The position numbers and the translations under genes are program-made. 64,000 nt of DNA from Desnuesiella massiliensis (GTDB lineage Bacteria; Bacillota; Clostridia; Clostridiales; Clostridiaceae), in the NCBI RefSeq assembly GCF_001403615.1, contig NZ_LN879454.1, positions 506,216 through 570,215 on the forward strand, written 5' to 3'. Positions 43,551 to 51,236 of the stretch are shown piece after piece. The stretch's first letter is position 1. Every line of letters starts with the position of its first letter. The notes beneath the pieces were generated by a model, which saw only the letters and a list, made by a program, of their open reading frames with translations, was not told the origin of the DNA and ran no database searches.

Positions 43551-44693
43551 GTGAAGTCGCCTTTTGTTTATACACCAGGTCCTACATCAGTGAGAGAAAA
43601 TGTAAGATTAGCAAGAGCCATGGAAACTACTAATCCAGATTTGGATTTGGAGTTTTATGATTTTTATAAAGAAACCTGTGAAAAGTTTGGAGAGTTTCTT
43701 CACACAGAAAATGAGGTGAGAATACTAAGCGGAGAAGGTATATTAGGACTAGAAGCAGCCTGTGCTTCTTTAACAGAAAAGGGAGATAGGGTTCTAGTAA
43801 TCGACAATGGCATTTTTGGAGAAGGCTTTGGAGATTTCGTCACCATGTATGGAGGAGAAGCTGTTTATTACAGGAGTGATAGAAAAAGAGAAATTCCAGT
43901 GGAGGAGCTTAAAGCTTTCTTAGAAAAGGATAGTGATTTTAAATATGCCACTATAGTACATTGCGATACCCCTTCAGGAGTGTTAAATAACCTAGCTGAA
44001 ATTTGTCCGCTATTAAAGAGCAAGGGTATCTTAACTGTAGTGGACAGTGTAGCAGCCATGGGGGGAGTGGAGCTTAAAGTGGATGAGTGGAACATAGATA
44101 TTGCTCTAGGAGGATCACAAAAATGTCTTTCTGCTCCAGCAGGGTTAACCTTCTTAAGCATAAGCAAGGATGCCTTTAATGCCATGAAAGCCAGAAAAAC
44201 TCCTATAGCGTCTTATTATTGCAATCTTCTTATATGGGAGCATTATTATGAGAATAAATGGTTCCCTTATACTATGCCTATAAGCGATATTATGGGATTA
44301 AGAGAAGCTTTAGATAATATCATGAAAGAAGGCCTAGATAATGTCATAGCTAGACACAAAAAAATAGCCGAAGCCACCAGAAAAGCTATAGAATCTGCTG
44401 GATTAAAGCTTTATATAGAGCAAGGGCATTCAGATACGGTTACAGTATTTGAATTGCCAGAAGAAGTTCACGAGGAGGAGCTAAAGGGCTATTTAATGGA
44501 TAAATATAATATATTAATAGCAGGGTCCTTTGACTATTTAAAAGGAAAGGTCATAAGAATAGGACATATGGGAGAAAACGCAAATCTAGAGAAATTAATC
44601 TATGTGCTAATGGCACTTCAAAAGTCCTTAGAGTATCTAGGTTTTAACCCTAAAGTAGATATGTGTGAAAGCTTTTTAGAATATATGAAATAG
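43551..44693 (+). CDS. Class V aminotransferase (alanine-glyoxylate / serine-pyruvate type)
   Basis: A PLP enzyme of 380 residues with the class V fold. The N-terminal motif is FVYTPGPTSVRENV. The cofactor Lys lies in ALGGSQKCLSAPAG, with the Asp of VVDSVAAMGG binding the pyridine nitrogen. Relatives transfer amino groups between alanine or serine and glyoxylate or pyruvate, or act in purine breakdown (PucG). The exact substrate cannot be told. The GTG at 43551 follows AAAGGAAG; a TTG six codons upstream overlaps that site and is unlikely. A terminator follows directly. Confidence 0.9.
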   Translation: MKSPFVYTPGPTSVRENVRLARAMETTNPDLDLEFYDFYKETCEKFGEFLHTENEVRILSGEGILGLEAACASLTEKGDRVLVIDNGIFGEGFGDFVTMYGGEAVYYRSDRKREIPVEELKAFLEKDSDFKYATIVHCDTPSGVLNNLAEICPLLKSKGILTVVDSVAAMGGVELKVDEWNIDIALGGSQKCLSAPAGLTFLSISKDAFNAMKARKTPIASYYCNLLIWEHYYENKWFPYTMPISDIMGLREALDNIMKEGLDNVIARHKKIAEATRKAIESAGLKLYIEQGHSDTVTVFELPEEVHEEELKGYLMDKYNILIAGSFDYLKGKVIRIGHMGENANLEKLIYVLMALQKSLEYLGFNPKVDMCESFLEYMK

Positions 44694-44694
44694 A

Positions 44695-44736
44695 AAAAGG
44701 GAGTTCTCAATAAAATATGAGGACTCTTTTTTTATT
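44695..44736 (+). terminator. Intrinsic terminator after the aminotransferase gene
   Basis: The stem GAGTTCTCA / TGAGGACTC has one mismatch and is followed by TTTTTTTATTTT. It begins within 10 nt of the stop codon. Confidence 0.85.
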
Positions 44737-44812
44737 TTATTTGAACCAAACTAATTGATTTTGTATCCTATATTATAGAGGCCTCAGAAAACAAAGGGAA
44801 AGGTGGTAACTG

Positions 44813-45427
44813 ATGGATGACAGGGAATTAATAGAAAGCTGTAAAGAGGGAAATATGAATGCATTTAATACTTTATATGATAAGTATTGTTCACAAGCAC
44901 TAAGAACAGCTTATTTAGTAACCGGCAATAAGGAGCTTGCAGAGGATGTAGTCCAAGAAACCTTTATAAAATGTTATATGCATATTAGTAAGCTTAAGGA
45001 TCCACAAGCTTTTAAAGCATGGTTTTATAAAATACTCACAAACTTATGTTATAGAATGAAAACAAAAGAAAGAGATAATCTGTCCATTGATGAAATATCA
45101 GACAAAGGTATACAGCTTTTACAGCATAGCTTAGGATTAGATAATGCAATGGAAGCAAAAGAAATTCAGCTAATGGTACATGAAGCTATAAGTCAGTTAA
45201 AGCCTTCCTTGAAAACCATAGTAATACTATATTATTTCAATGATCTTTCTATTAAAGAAATCGCAAAGGCAGTAGGCTGTTTTGAGGGAACAGTAAAATC
45301 ACGGCTTCATTCTGCAAGAAAAATATTGATGAAGCAAATTGAGCATAATCAAATTGTTGAAGTATATTTTAGTGAAATTAATAATGAAAAAGAGGTGGAT
45401 TTTAATGCAAAAACAAGCTTATTTTAA
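44813..45427 (+). CDS. ECF-family RNA polymerase sigma factor
   Basis: An extracytoplasmic-function sigma factor of 204 residues. Region 2 (about 10-80) has AFNTLYDKYCSQALRTAYL and DVVQETFIKCYMHI; region 4 (about 115-175) has LKTIVILYYFNDLSIKEIAKAVGC with the helix-turn-helix GTVKSRLHSARK. A tail of about 25 residues follows. The upstream DNA has TGAACC (44742-44747), which resembles an ECF -35 element, so self-regulation is possible. The start follows AAAGGTGG. The next gene, overlapping by 23 nt, encodes a one-helix membrane protein that is the likely anti-sigma factor. This sigma probably responds to envelope stress. Confidence 0.92.
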   Translation: MDDRELIESCKEGNMNAFNTLYDKYCSQALRTAYLVTGNKELAEDVVQETFIKCYMHISKLKDPQAFKAWFYKILTNLCYRMKTKERDNLSIDEISDKGIQLLQHSLGLDNAMEAKEIQLMVHEAISQLKPSLKTIVILYYFNDLSIKEIAKAVGCFEGTVKSRLHSARKILMKQIEHNQIVEVYFSEINNEKEVDFNAKTSLF

Positions 45428-45959
45428 TAAGCTCATAAAAGGTGTTCTTGAATCTGAAAGTAATTCTATAGAACCTTCCTCGCATTTGTATGACAAGGTA
45501 TTTACAGAGATAAATAAAAGTAAAAAGGTTAGCTTTTCAAGAAGCTATAGCTTATTGTTTAAGCGTACAGCTATCATAGCTTGCAGCGCCCTTGCACTGA
45601 TTATAGCATCTATGACAGTATCTCCTCAGCTTCGTTCCTTTGCAGCAGAGCTTGCTAATAACTGGGGAATAAATATATTCCGCTTAAATGATAAAGATAA
45701 AGAAGAGATTAAGAAAAATTCAGTAACCATAGATATAAATAAACTAAAAGAGGGAGAAAGTGTGGATATAAACGGTTTATCCATACAGAAGGCAAATCCC
45801 GTTGAAAGCAAAGGTCCAGATGCCACTATTACTGAAAAGTCTAAGGAAGGCGTAGACATTGAAACAAAAGTAGATTCATTTAGATTGACAGAGGAATTTA
45901 AAAAATCTCTTATGGAAAAATCCAATACCATAAATTCTTCAGAATTTAAAAGCAGATGA
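45405..45959 (+). CDS. Probable anti-sigma factor, one-helix membrane protein
   Basis: A protein of 184 residues from the ATG at 45405, behind AAGAGGTGG. A cytosolic part (about 1-45) is followed by one helix (TAIIACSALALIIASMTV) and an outer domain of about 115 residues that begins SPQLRSFAAELANNWGINIF. This layout and the 23-nt overlap with the sigma gene fit an anti-sigma factor with a sensing outer domain. The cytosolic part lacks the HxxxCxxC zinc motif of the RsiW type. The segment near the helix resembles DUF4179/DUF4367-type sensors, which I cannot confirm. The overlap suggests coupled synthesis of sigma and its antagonist. Confidence 0.7.
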   Translation: MQKQAYFNKLIKGVLESESNSIEPSSHLYDKVFTEINKSKKVSFSRSYSLLFKRTAIIACSALALIIASMTVSPQLRSFAAELANNWGINIFRLNDKDKEEIKKNSVTIDINKLKEGESVDINGLSIQKANPVESKGPDATITEKSKEGVDIETKVDSFRLTEEFKKSLMEKSNTINSSEFKSR

Positions 45960-45987
45960 AGAGATTAGTATATATAAAATAAAGACA

Positions 45988-46026
45988 AGAGAGTCCAAAT
46001 GAGTGAATAGGGCTCTCTTTTTTATT
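45988..46026 (+). terminator. Intrinsic terminator after the sigma/anti-sigma pair
   Basis: The stem AGAGAGTCC / GGGCTCTCT with one G-T pair is followed by a T-run. It separates the pair from the small membrane genes that follow. Confidence 0.85.
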
Positions 46027-46117
46027 ATAAAACTAGAAGTATTTACAAATATAACTTATAATGGAATTAAAGTTAAATGTTTAAAATAAGGACTTGAGAA
46101 GAGGAGAGATTTTATTA

Positions 46118-46348
46118 ATGTTTATTGCTATTTTAATTATAATGGGAGTCTTTGTATATCAATATAATGACAATATGAATAAGGACATAAAATCAATAAG
46201 ATCCGATACCTTTGAAAATCTGGATATAAATAAAGAAATACTTAGAGAAATTAAGATTAACAATGAACTATTAAAACTTAATAAAGTTATAATCATTTTG
46301 ATATTGGCACTGGCAGCTTTGGCGCTATTTGCAACAGGATTAATTTAG
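46118..46348 (+). CDS. Small membrane protein with central coiled coil
   Basis: A protein of 76 residues with a helix at each end (MFIAILIIMGVFVYQY and KVIIILILALAALALFATGL). Between them is a charged amphipathic segment of about 40 residues, with heptad-like IKSIRSDTFENLDINKEI. I know no family. The ATG at 46118 has GAGGAG about 11 nt upstream. It is first in a run of five or six short membrane genes that are closely spaced and on one strand, so they probably form an operon of unknown purpose. The sigma factor gene nearby could drive it. Confidence 0.55.
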   Translation: MFIAILIIMGVFVYQYNDNMNKDIKSIRSDTFENLDINKEILREIKINNELLKLNKVIIILILALAALALFATGLI

Positions 46349-46381
46349 TTTTTCACAAGATGTTCTAGAAGGAGAAACAAG

Positions 46382-46876
46382 ATGAGTGTTAATAATATGG
46401 ACTTATTAGAAAGAAAAAGAAATAAAATAATTATATTGATTTTAATCATATCTTTTTTTATTTTATATGCTGGCTTAAATGTTTATGAGTATGTTTTAAA
46501 ACAAAATACAGCAAAATTTCTTGACTGTTTAATTAATGAGAGATACGAAGAAGCCTTTAATTATATTAATTATAAGGATAAAAATAATCTAGAAGTTGAA
46601 AAGGGAAAAGCTGCATGGGCTTCAAAGGTGAAGGAAGGAAAAGAAAAAGGAACTTATATAGAATCCTACGGCAAGGTTAGGGTCAGCTATAGAGATATAC
46701 AAGCCATATGTAATGTAGAAATCACATATAAAGAAGAAGGAAAGGTTAAAACCTATAATTCAGAGATCAGTTTTAGCACCATAGGCGGTACAAAGATAGA
46801 AAGCATATATCCTATTAGCAAGCTTAGCTATATTTTTAACCACCTTTTTATTAAAAATAGTGCTTATCAATTATGA
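46382..46876 (+). CDS. Membrane-anchored protein, possibly NTF2-like outer domain
   Basis: A protein of 164 residues. One helix (KIIILILIISFFILYAGLNV) anchors an outer domain of about 120 residues. That domain starts NTAKFLDCLINERYEEAFNYI, the pattern of small NTF2-like (DUF4878-type) domains, then beta-rich segments such as GKVRVSYRDIQAICNVEITY. The fold assignment is only by pattern. The ribosome site is AAGGAGAAAC. Its 3' end overlaps the next frame by 17 nt. Confidence 0.65.
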   Translation: MSVNNMDLLERKRNKIIILILIISFFILYAGLNVYEYVLKQNTAKFLDCLINERYEEAFNYINYKDKNNLEVEKGKAAWASKVKEGKEKGTYIESYGKVRVSYRDIQAICNVEITYKEEGKVKTYNSEISFSTIGGTKIESIYPISKLSYIFNHLFIKNSAYQL

Positions 46877-47054
46877 TAGAACTTCCTTGATTTTGTTGGG
46901 GATGGAGTTAACCTTACTAGGTGAGATTCTATTATTAAATCACAATATAAAATCCTATGCTATTGAAGAAATAAAATACCTTTGGAAGTTTATAATTTTC
47001 TTTGGAGCTTCTATATTTACAGGGGCATTTATAAAAAAAGAGAGTAATTCATAA
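46860..47054 (+). CDS. Small two-helix membrane protein (uncertain start)
   Basis: A frame of 64 codons starting at GTG (46860) within the end of the previous gene. It has two helices: LILLGMELTLLGEILLL and FIIFFGASIFTGAFI. In-frame TTG (46887) and ATG (46902) codons are other possible starts, and none has a clear ribosome site, so coupling to the upstream gene is likely. No family is known. The next gene starts 13 nt later. It is probably real because of position, spacing and hydrophobic pattern, but the evidence is modest. Confidence 0.42.
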   Translation: MLINYDRTSLILLGMELTLLGEILLLNHNIKSYAIEEIKYLWKFIIFFGASIFTGAFIKKESNS

Positions 47055-47066
47055 GGAGGATGGAAG

Positions 47067-47606
47067 GTGAAATATAAAAAAATATTTATTGTAATTCTAG
47101 CTATGAGCATATTATTGAATTGCTTACAATTTTATAACAACAATAAATATAAAGGTATAATAAAGGATAAGGTTCAGTATGATTTGTCCCAAGTATTTGT
47201 GAGTTCTGGTGGATTGAATTTACTAATAAGTACCATTGTAGATAAGGGAGAAACTAATAAGCTGCAGTTAAGAGAAATAGATGATTTATATAAAGAAGTA
47301 ATGATTCATGCCTTTGATCTTAGAGGTTTAGCTAATAAGTATAGAAGCAGAAATGAAGTAGGAAATTTTCAAAACTATGCTTTTATATATTCCGATATTA
47401 CGAGATATATAAAAGAGATTAAGAGCGAAAGCTATGAAAGTAAAATATTATTAAAGGAAGAGAATATAAAATTTTTAAATAAATTAAGCCATCATTTAAA
47501 CGGCATTGAAGAAGTTCATAAGAAATATTCCTATGTGAAGGATGGCAACATATATTATAAATTAGAACAATGGATTGATATAGTCAGCGAGTTAGGAAGA
47601 AAATGA
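47067..47606 (+). CDS. Membrane-anchored helical protein of unknown function
   Basis: A protein of 179 residues with an N-terminal anchor (KKIFIVILAMSILLNCL) and an outer domain that is almost wholly alpha-helical and highly charged. Examples are EIDDLYKEVMIHAFDLRGLA and EENIKFLNKLSHHLNGIEEV. I do not recognise a family. The GTG start (47067) has a strong ribosome site, AAGGAGGATGGAA. It follows the preceding short gene by 12 nt and precedes the next by 31 nt, so it belongs to the same operon. Confidence 0.7.
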   Translation: MKYKKIFIVILAMSILLNCLQFYNNNKYKGIIKDKVQYDLSQVFVSSGGLNLLISTIVDKGETNKLQLREIDDLYKEVMIHAFDLRGLANKYRSRNEVGNFQNYAFIYSDITRYIKEIKSESYESKILLKEENIKFLNKLSHHLNGIEEVHKKYSYVKDGNIYYKLEQWIDIVSELGRK

Positions 47607-47637
47607 TGAAAATCAGTAGGATTAAGGAGTAATAATT

Positions 47638-48099
47638 ATGAGAAAAAATTCTTGGTTAAAAACCTTTATTCATGCAATAGTCTTAGTAGGCTATATGCTT
47701 ATAAGCAATAAATTTTTAGTAAGCTTAGAAGATAAGGCTCAAAGAACCTTTAACATTTTGCCCTATGCTCTGTGGTCAAAAGTAGTATTTATAGTATTAG
47801 GATTTCTTGTAGGAATAAGCTATCTTTATGGGGAGTTTAATAAATCAGGCCTATGGAAAGTGAGAGTTAATAAATTAATAATACTGGGACTTCCTTTAAT
47901 GATTTGCGTTTTAGCTCCGTTAATATCTTTTTTCAATCTTCAGCCTATATTAAGCTTATTTGGTAATAGTATTATATATCTACAAGCACAGTTTTCCCAC
48001 ATGGATAAAGCAATAGAAGTATTGCTTGGATATACCATCATAACTAGTTTTTATAAATATGAAAGGTCATATACTTATAGTTATATCAATTATCAATAG
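47638..48099 (+). CDS. Multi-helix membrane protein of unknown function
   Basis: A protein of 153 residues with about four helices (about 10-28, 45-65, 80-100 and 108-125). Part of the last is FSHMDKAIEVLLGYTIITSF. I know no family. The start follows ATTAAGGAGTAATAATT. It is the last clear member of the run of unknown membrane genes that begins at 46118. Its polar, tyrosine-rich tail (YKYERSYTYSYINYQ) is odd. Confidence 0.6.
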   Translation: MRKNSWLKTFIHAIVLVGYMLISNKFLVSLEDKAQRTFNILPYALWSKVVFIVLGFLVGISYLYGEFNKSGLWKVRVNKLIILGLPLMICVLAPLISFFNLQPILSLFGNSIIYLQAQFSHMDKAIEVLLGYTIITSFYKYERSYTYSYINYQ

Positions 48100-48120
48100 G
48101 ATTATAATTGAAAGCGGGAC

Positions 48121-48234
48121 ATGAAGGAGTTTATAACATGGATTATTGAAGTAGTATATCTGGTACTTTGTGCTACATTAGAAGCTATATATTTATCTAA
48201 TAAAAATAAAGAATTTAAAAGTCAAAGGGTATGA
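48121..48234 (+). CDS. Possible 37-residue membrane peptide
   Basis: A short frame of 37 codons following the previous gene by 21 nt. It has one helix, TWIIEVVYLVLCATLEAIYL, and a basic tail. The ribosome site (AGCGGGAC) is weak. It may be a real small protein of the same operon or only chance; the position and helix are all that supports it. Confidence 0.3.
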   Translation: MKEFITWIIEVVYLVLCATLEAIYLSNKNKEFKSQRV

Positions 48235-48333
48235 ATGTAAGGCTTAAGAGATGGAAGAACTGGTAGATATGAAGAATCAATATCTGACTAAAGAAGTCCT
48301 TTTCTTTATCAAAAATCTATGATTGTATTTTGA

Positions 48334-48438
48334 AGAAAAGCCGTGGCTAAGCATTAGCCACGCTTTATAAATTCCAAATTTTTCGTAGCGTTAGCGGAGA
48401 AAAAATTTCCTTCATTGTGAATTGTGAACTGTGCATTT
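48334..48438 (-). repeat. MITE-like repeat, family C, copy 3
   Basis: A shorter, reverse-oriented copy. It contains AAGCCGTGGCTAA with TTAGCCACGCTTT, then AATTTTTCGTAGCGTTAGCG and the end CATTGTGAATTGTGAACTGTGC. It fills most of the gap between the unknown membrane genes and the convergent nucleoside hydrolase gene. Confidence 0.78.
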
Positions 48439-48486
48439 AAAAAGCACAAAACCACCTTTTTAGTAAAAATTACTTCGTAACTTAGA

Positions 48487-49407
48487 TTAAATCCCCTTTC
48501 TTAAGGAGTCAATAAGCCATCTTCTGAAACCATCAACATTTATGTTCAAGCATACTGAAGCATTAGGCTCTTTTTTATACACATTATTTATATCTACAAT
48601 AGTTTCACCAAAAGTATACTCTCCTAAGGTTTCTACAGTCACAAAGCAATCCTTAGTTTGAAAAAGTTCTGGTTTTAATAAATAGGCTATGGCGCAGGAG
48701 TCATGCATTCTTAAGCCCGTTTCTATACTGCCGCTTCTATAGTGTTTAAAAAGAGAATATAGCATTTCACCAGTTTTGTTTAGTGCCTTTATCTCCTCCA
48801 TATCCTCCTTAGTTATGACGGCCTTATTGGTAACGTCCAAGCCACACATAACAATTTTTAACCCAGCTTCGAAAACAATTTTTGCCGCTTCAGGGTCAGC
48901 GAAAATATTATATTCTGCTGCAGGGGTTCTATTGCCTCCTGAAGCAGAGCCGCCCATTAGTACTATTCTTTCAATATTATTCTTACACTGAGGATATAGA
49001 GTAAGCAATAGAGCGATATTGGTTAAAGGCCCTACGGGAACTAGGGTAATAGGTTCAGTACTGTCTAGGATAACCTCCTTCATGGCTTCTACAGCATTTT
49101 TTTCAGAAAGATTTTCTTTACTATCTTTAAATTCATAGCCATCTAAACCGGAATGGCCATGGATGCTGCTGCCATCTTCTAAAGGTCTTATTAAAGGTTT
49201 ATGAGCTCCTTGAGCTACCGGAACCTTTTTATTGAAAAAGCTTGTTAGGTTTAAAGCATTTTTAGTGGTTTTATCTATGGATACATTTCCGGCCACTGTG
49301 GTTATGAGTTTTACATCTATTTCCTCACTAAATAAAGCTATGGCAATGGCTACAGCATCATCAATACCAGGATCTGTGTCAAGTATAATTTTTGTTTTAT
49401 TACTCAT
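48487..49407 (-). CDS. Inosine-uridine preferring nucleoside hydrolase family
   Basis: A cytosolic N-ribohydrolase of 306 residues that splits ribonucleosides into base and ribose for salvage. The calcium-binding hallmark IILDTDPGIDDAVAIAIAL is at the N-terminus. Further family blocks are LITTVAGNVS, the GPLTNIALLL segment, VLMGGSASGGNRTPAAEYNI and the active-site His in MHDSCAIAY. The length matches Rih enzymes (about 310). It starts at an ATG behind TTGGAGGTAAC. No transporter for nucleosides lies next to it. Confidence 0.94.
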   Translation of the reverse strand: MSNKTKIILDTDPGIDDAVAIAIALFSEEIDVKLITTVAGNVSIDKTTKNALNLTSFFNKKVPVAQGAHKPLIRPLEDGSSIHGHSGLDGYEFKDSKENLSEKNAVEAMKEVILDSTEPITLVPVGPLTNIALLLTLYPQCKNNIERIVLMGGSASGGNRTPAAEYNIFADPEAAKIVFEAGLKIVMCGLDVTNKAVITKEDMEEIKALNKTGEMLYSLFKHYRSGSIETGLRMHDSCAIAYLLKPELFQTKDCFVTVETLGEYTFGETIVDINNVYKKEPNASVCLNINVDGFRRWLIDSLRKGI

Positions 49408-49517
49408 CTGTTACCTCCAAAAGTTTATTTTTATAATTTATTATATTTTAACTATATCAGAACATCAAAGTCAAACCTACTATACTTTTAAAGTCTTTTG
49501 CTAAGAAAGGAGAAGGT

Positions 49518-49991
49518 ATGTTGAAAAATAATTTAAAAGCATTAATTATATATTTTGTAATGATGCCTATATTTTTTTGTATGGACTTTATGTTAGCCTA
49601 TCATTCTTCTGCAAAGGTTAGTTCTCAGGAGGAGCTTATAGCAAGAGCTATATATGAGAAGTCTGGCAATGCCTTTAAAATAATAATATTCTTATTTATA
49701 TACTATTGCTTGGCTAGGAGGTTTTTGAAGAGGCAGGGAAGCTTTATACAAAATATTAAGTCTGTGAGCTGGGTGAGTTTATTAGGAATAATATTTGTAT
49801 TATTAAATATAAGGAGCTTTAATGCTAATTCAAACTTTTCAATTTTAGATGTTGGGGCATTCATTTATTTCTATCCTTATGTGCCCAGATATAAGATAGC
49901 AAGCTTAAAGCAGCTAATTGTTTGTATTATGTTTATGATTTTACCTGCTTTAGTTATGGCGTTAGCAATAAACTATAAAGAACAGGAGTGA
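49518..49991 (+). CDS. Membrane protein of unknown function, four helices
   Basis: A protein of 157 residues with helices at about residues 8-28, 50-66, 82-100 and 128-148. A soluble loop (YHSSAKVSSQEELIARAIYE) follows the first. I do not recognise a family. The ATG follows AAGGAGAAGG. It stands alone between the nucleoside hydrolase and the kinase-like gene. Confidence 0.62.
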   Translation: MLKNNLKALIIYFVMMPIFFCMDFMLAYHSSAKVSSQEELIARAIYEKSGNAFKIIIFLFIYYCLARRFLKRQGSFIQNIKSVSWVSLLGIIFVLLNIRSFNANSNFSILDVGAFIYFYPYVPRYKIASLKQLIVCIMFMILPALVMALAINYKEQE

Positions 49992-50192
49992 TGGAGGCTT
50001 TTCAACTAATGTCTAGATATGCTAACTCTAACATAAGCTTATAAAATTTTATGTTTAACCAAAATTATAAGGAAATGAAAAAAATCAAAATATTGTGTAC
50101 TTTTTTCATTTATATTTTTCATGAGGATGATTTACTCCTATATTTTAGCTAAACTTGTATTATAGGAAGACTAATATTAGGAGGAAAGGGTT

Positions 50193-51170
50193 ATGAGTAA
50201 TAAATCTAAAATATATCAAACCATAAGTAAACATAGCATAGAGAAAATTGTAAAAGATAGTTTTGACTTAGATACCATAGTTATTTCTTTTAGAGAATTA
50301 AAAGGGGGTCTATTTAATACCACCTATTTGGTCAATATAGGAAAACCGCTAAAGAAACTGGTACTGCGTATTGCGCCAATAAACCAAGAACTACTTATTG
50401 ATTTTGAAAAAACTATGATGAGTAGAGAGGAAAACATATATAAATTATTGCAGGATAAAGGAGTTCCCACCTCTAGAGTAATTAAATATGATAATACTTG
50501 TGAAGTGATATCTAGAGAATATATACTTTTAGAATATGTTGAAGGTATCCCACTAAGTAGTCCATTATTTCCTGAGGAATATAGAGAAAAGATTCAATTT
50601 GATCTTGGAGCCTGTACATCTAAGATGCATGAAATAAAAGCATCAAGCTTTGGATGGATTAGTGAGAAAAATTCAGAAAATGGATTTAAAAGCTGGGGAG
50701 AATTTATTAAGGTATTTACCGACGAAATTTCTGTAAAAGCGTACAATAACAATGTGTTTGAAGAAAGCTATATAAAGAAATTTAATGATTTTTTCCATAA
50801 TAATATTAAGCTGTTTGATATAAAGGAAGAGCCTAGTTTAATTCATAATGATTTATGGGAACCTAATATTATTGTAAAGCCGGTGGGGAACAGCTGGGAT
50901 ATTGCAGCTATTATAGATGCAGATCGTGCTCTGTATGGACACAGGGAGTATGAATTTGTTCTATGGTCAAATAATCCTAGCTTTATGAGGGGATATAATA
51001 GAGAGCTGGATATGTCGCCAGAGGGTAGGCTGCGCAGAAAAGCATATGCTCTTATATTAAGCTTTTTAAATTCCTATGTAAATAAAGTTCAATATGATAA
51101 TGAAATAGAGTATATGAATTGTAAGGGCTGGGCTTTAAATGAGTTGAAGGAAATAAAAGCATTCAAGTAA
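50193..51170 (+). CDS. Aminoglycoside phosphotransferase-fold kinase
   Basis: A cytosolic kinase-like protein of 325 residues in the APH/choline kinase superfamily. The N-lobe has ELKGGLFNTTYLVNIGK and LVLRIAP with the ATP Lys/Arg position. The hinge lies in EYILLEYVEGIPLS, the catalytic loop is LIHNDLWEPNIIV and the Mg-binding Asp lies in AAIIDADRALYG. Members phosphorylate sugars, homoserine, choline or antibiotics; there is no basis to claim drug resistance here. The ATG follows TAGGAGGAAAG. Arginine deiminase begins 66 nt downstream, but the link between them is unclear. Confidence 0.85.
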   Translation: MSNKSKIYQTISKHSIEKIVKDSFDLDTIVISFRELKGGLFNTTYLVNIGKPLKKLVLRIAPINQELLIDFEKTMMSREENIYKLLQDKGVPTSRVIKYDNTCEVISREYILLEYVEGIPLSSPLFPEEYREKIQFDLGACTSKMHEIKASSFGWISEKNSENGFKSWGEFIKVFTDEISVKAYNNNVFEESYIKKFNDFFHNNIKLFDIKEEPSLIHNDLWEPNIIVKPVGNSWDIAAIIDADRALYGHREYEFVLWSNNPSFMRGYNRELDMSPEGRLRRKAYALILSFLNSYVNKVQYDNEIEYMNCKGWALNELKEIKAFK

Positions 51171-51236
51171 GGGGAATAAGGAAACTTTAATAAGGATAAA
51201 CTATAGGCTAGAGTTCACGTGGAAAGGATGAATAAC

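Noticed and set aside
50193..51170. An aminoglycoside resistance gene
   Set aside because: The APH fold is shared by many housekeeping kinases, and nothing in the sequence or neighbourhood points to antibiotic phosphorylation.
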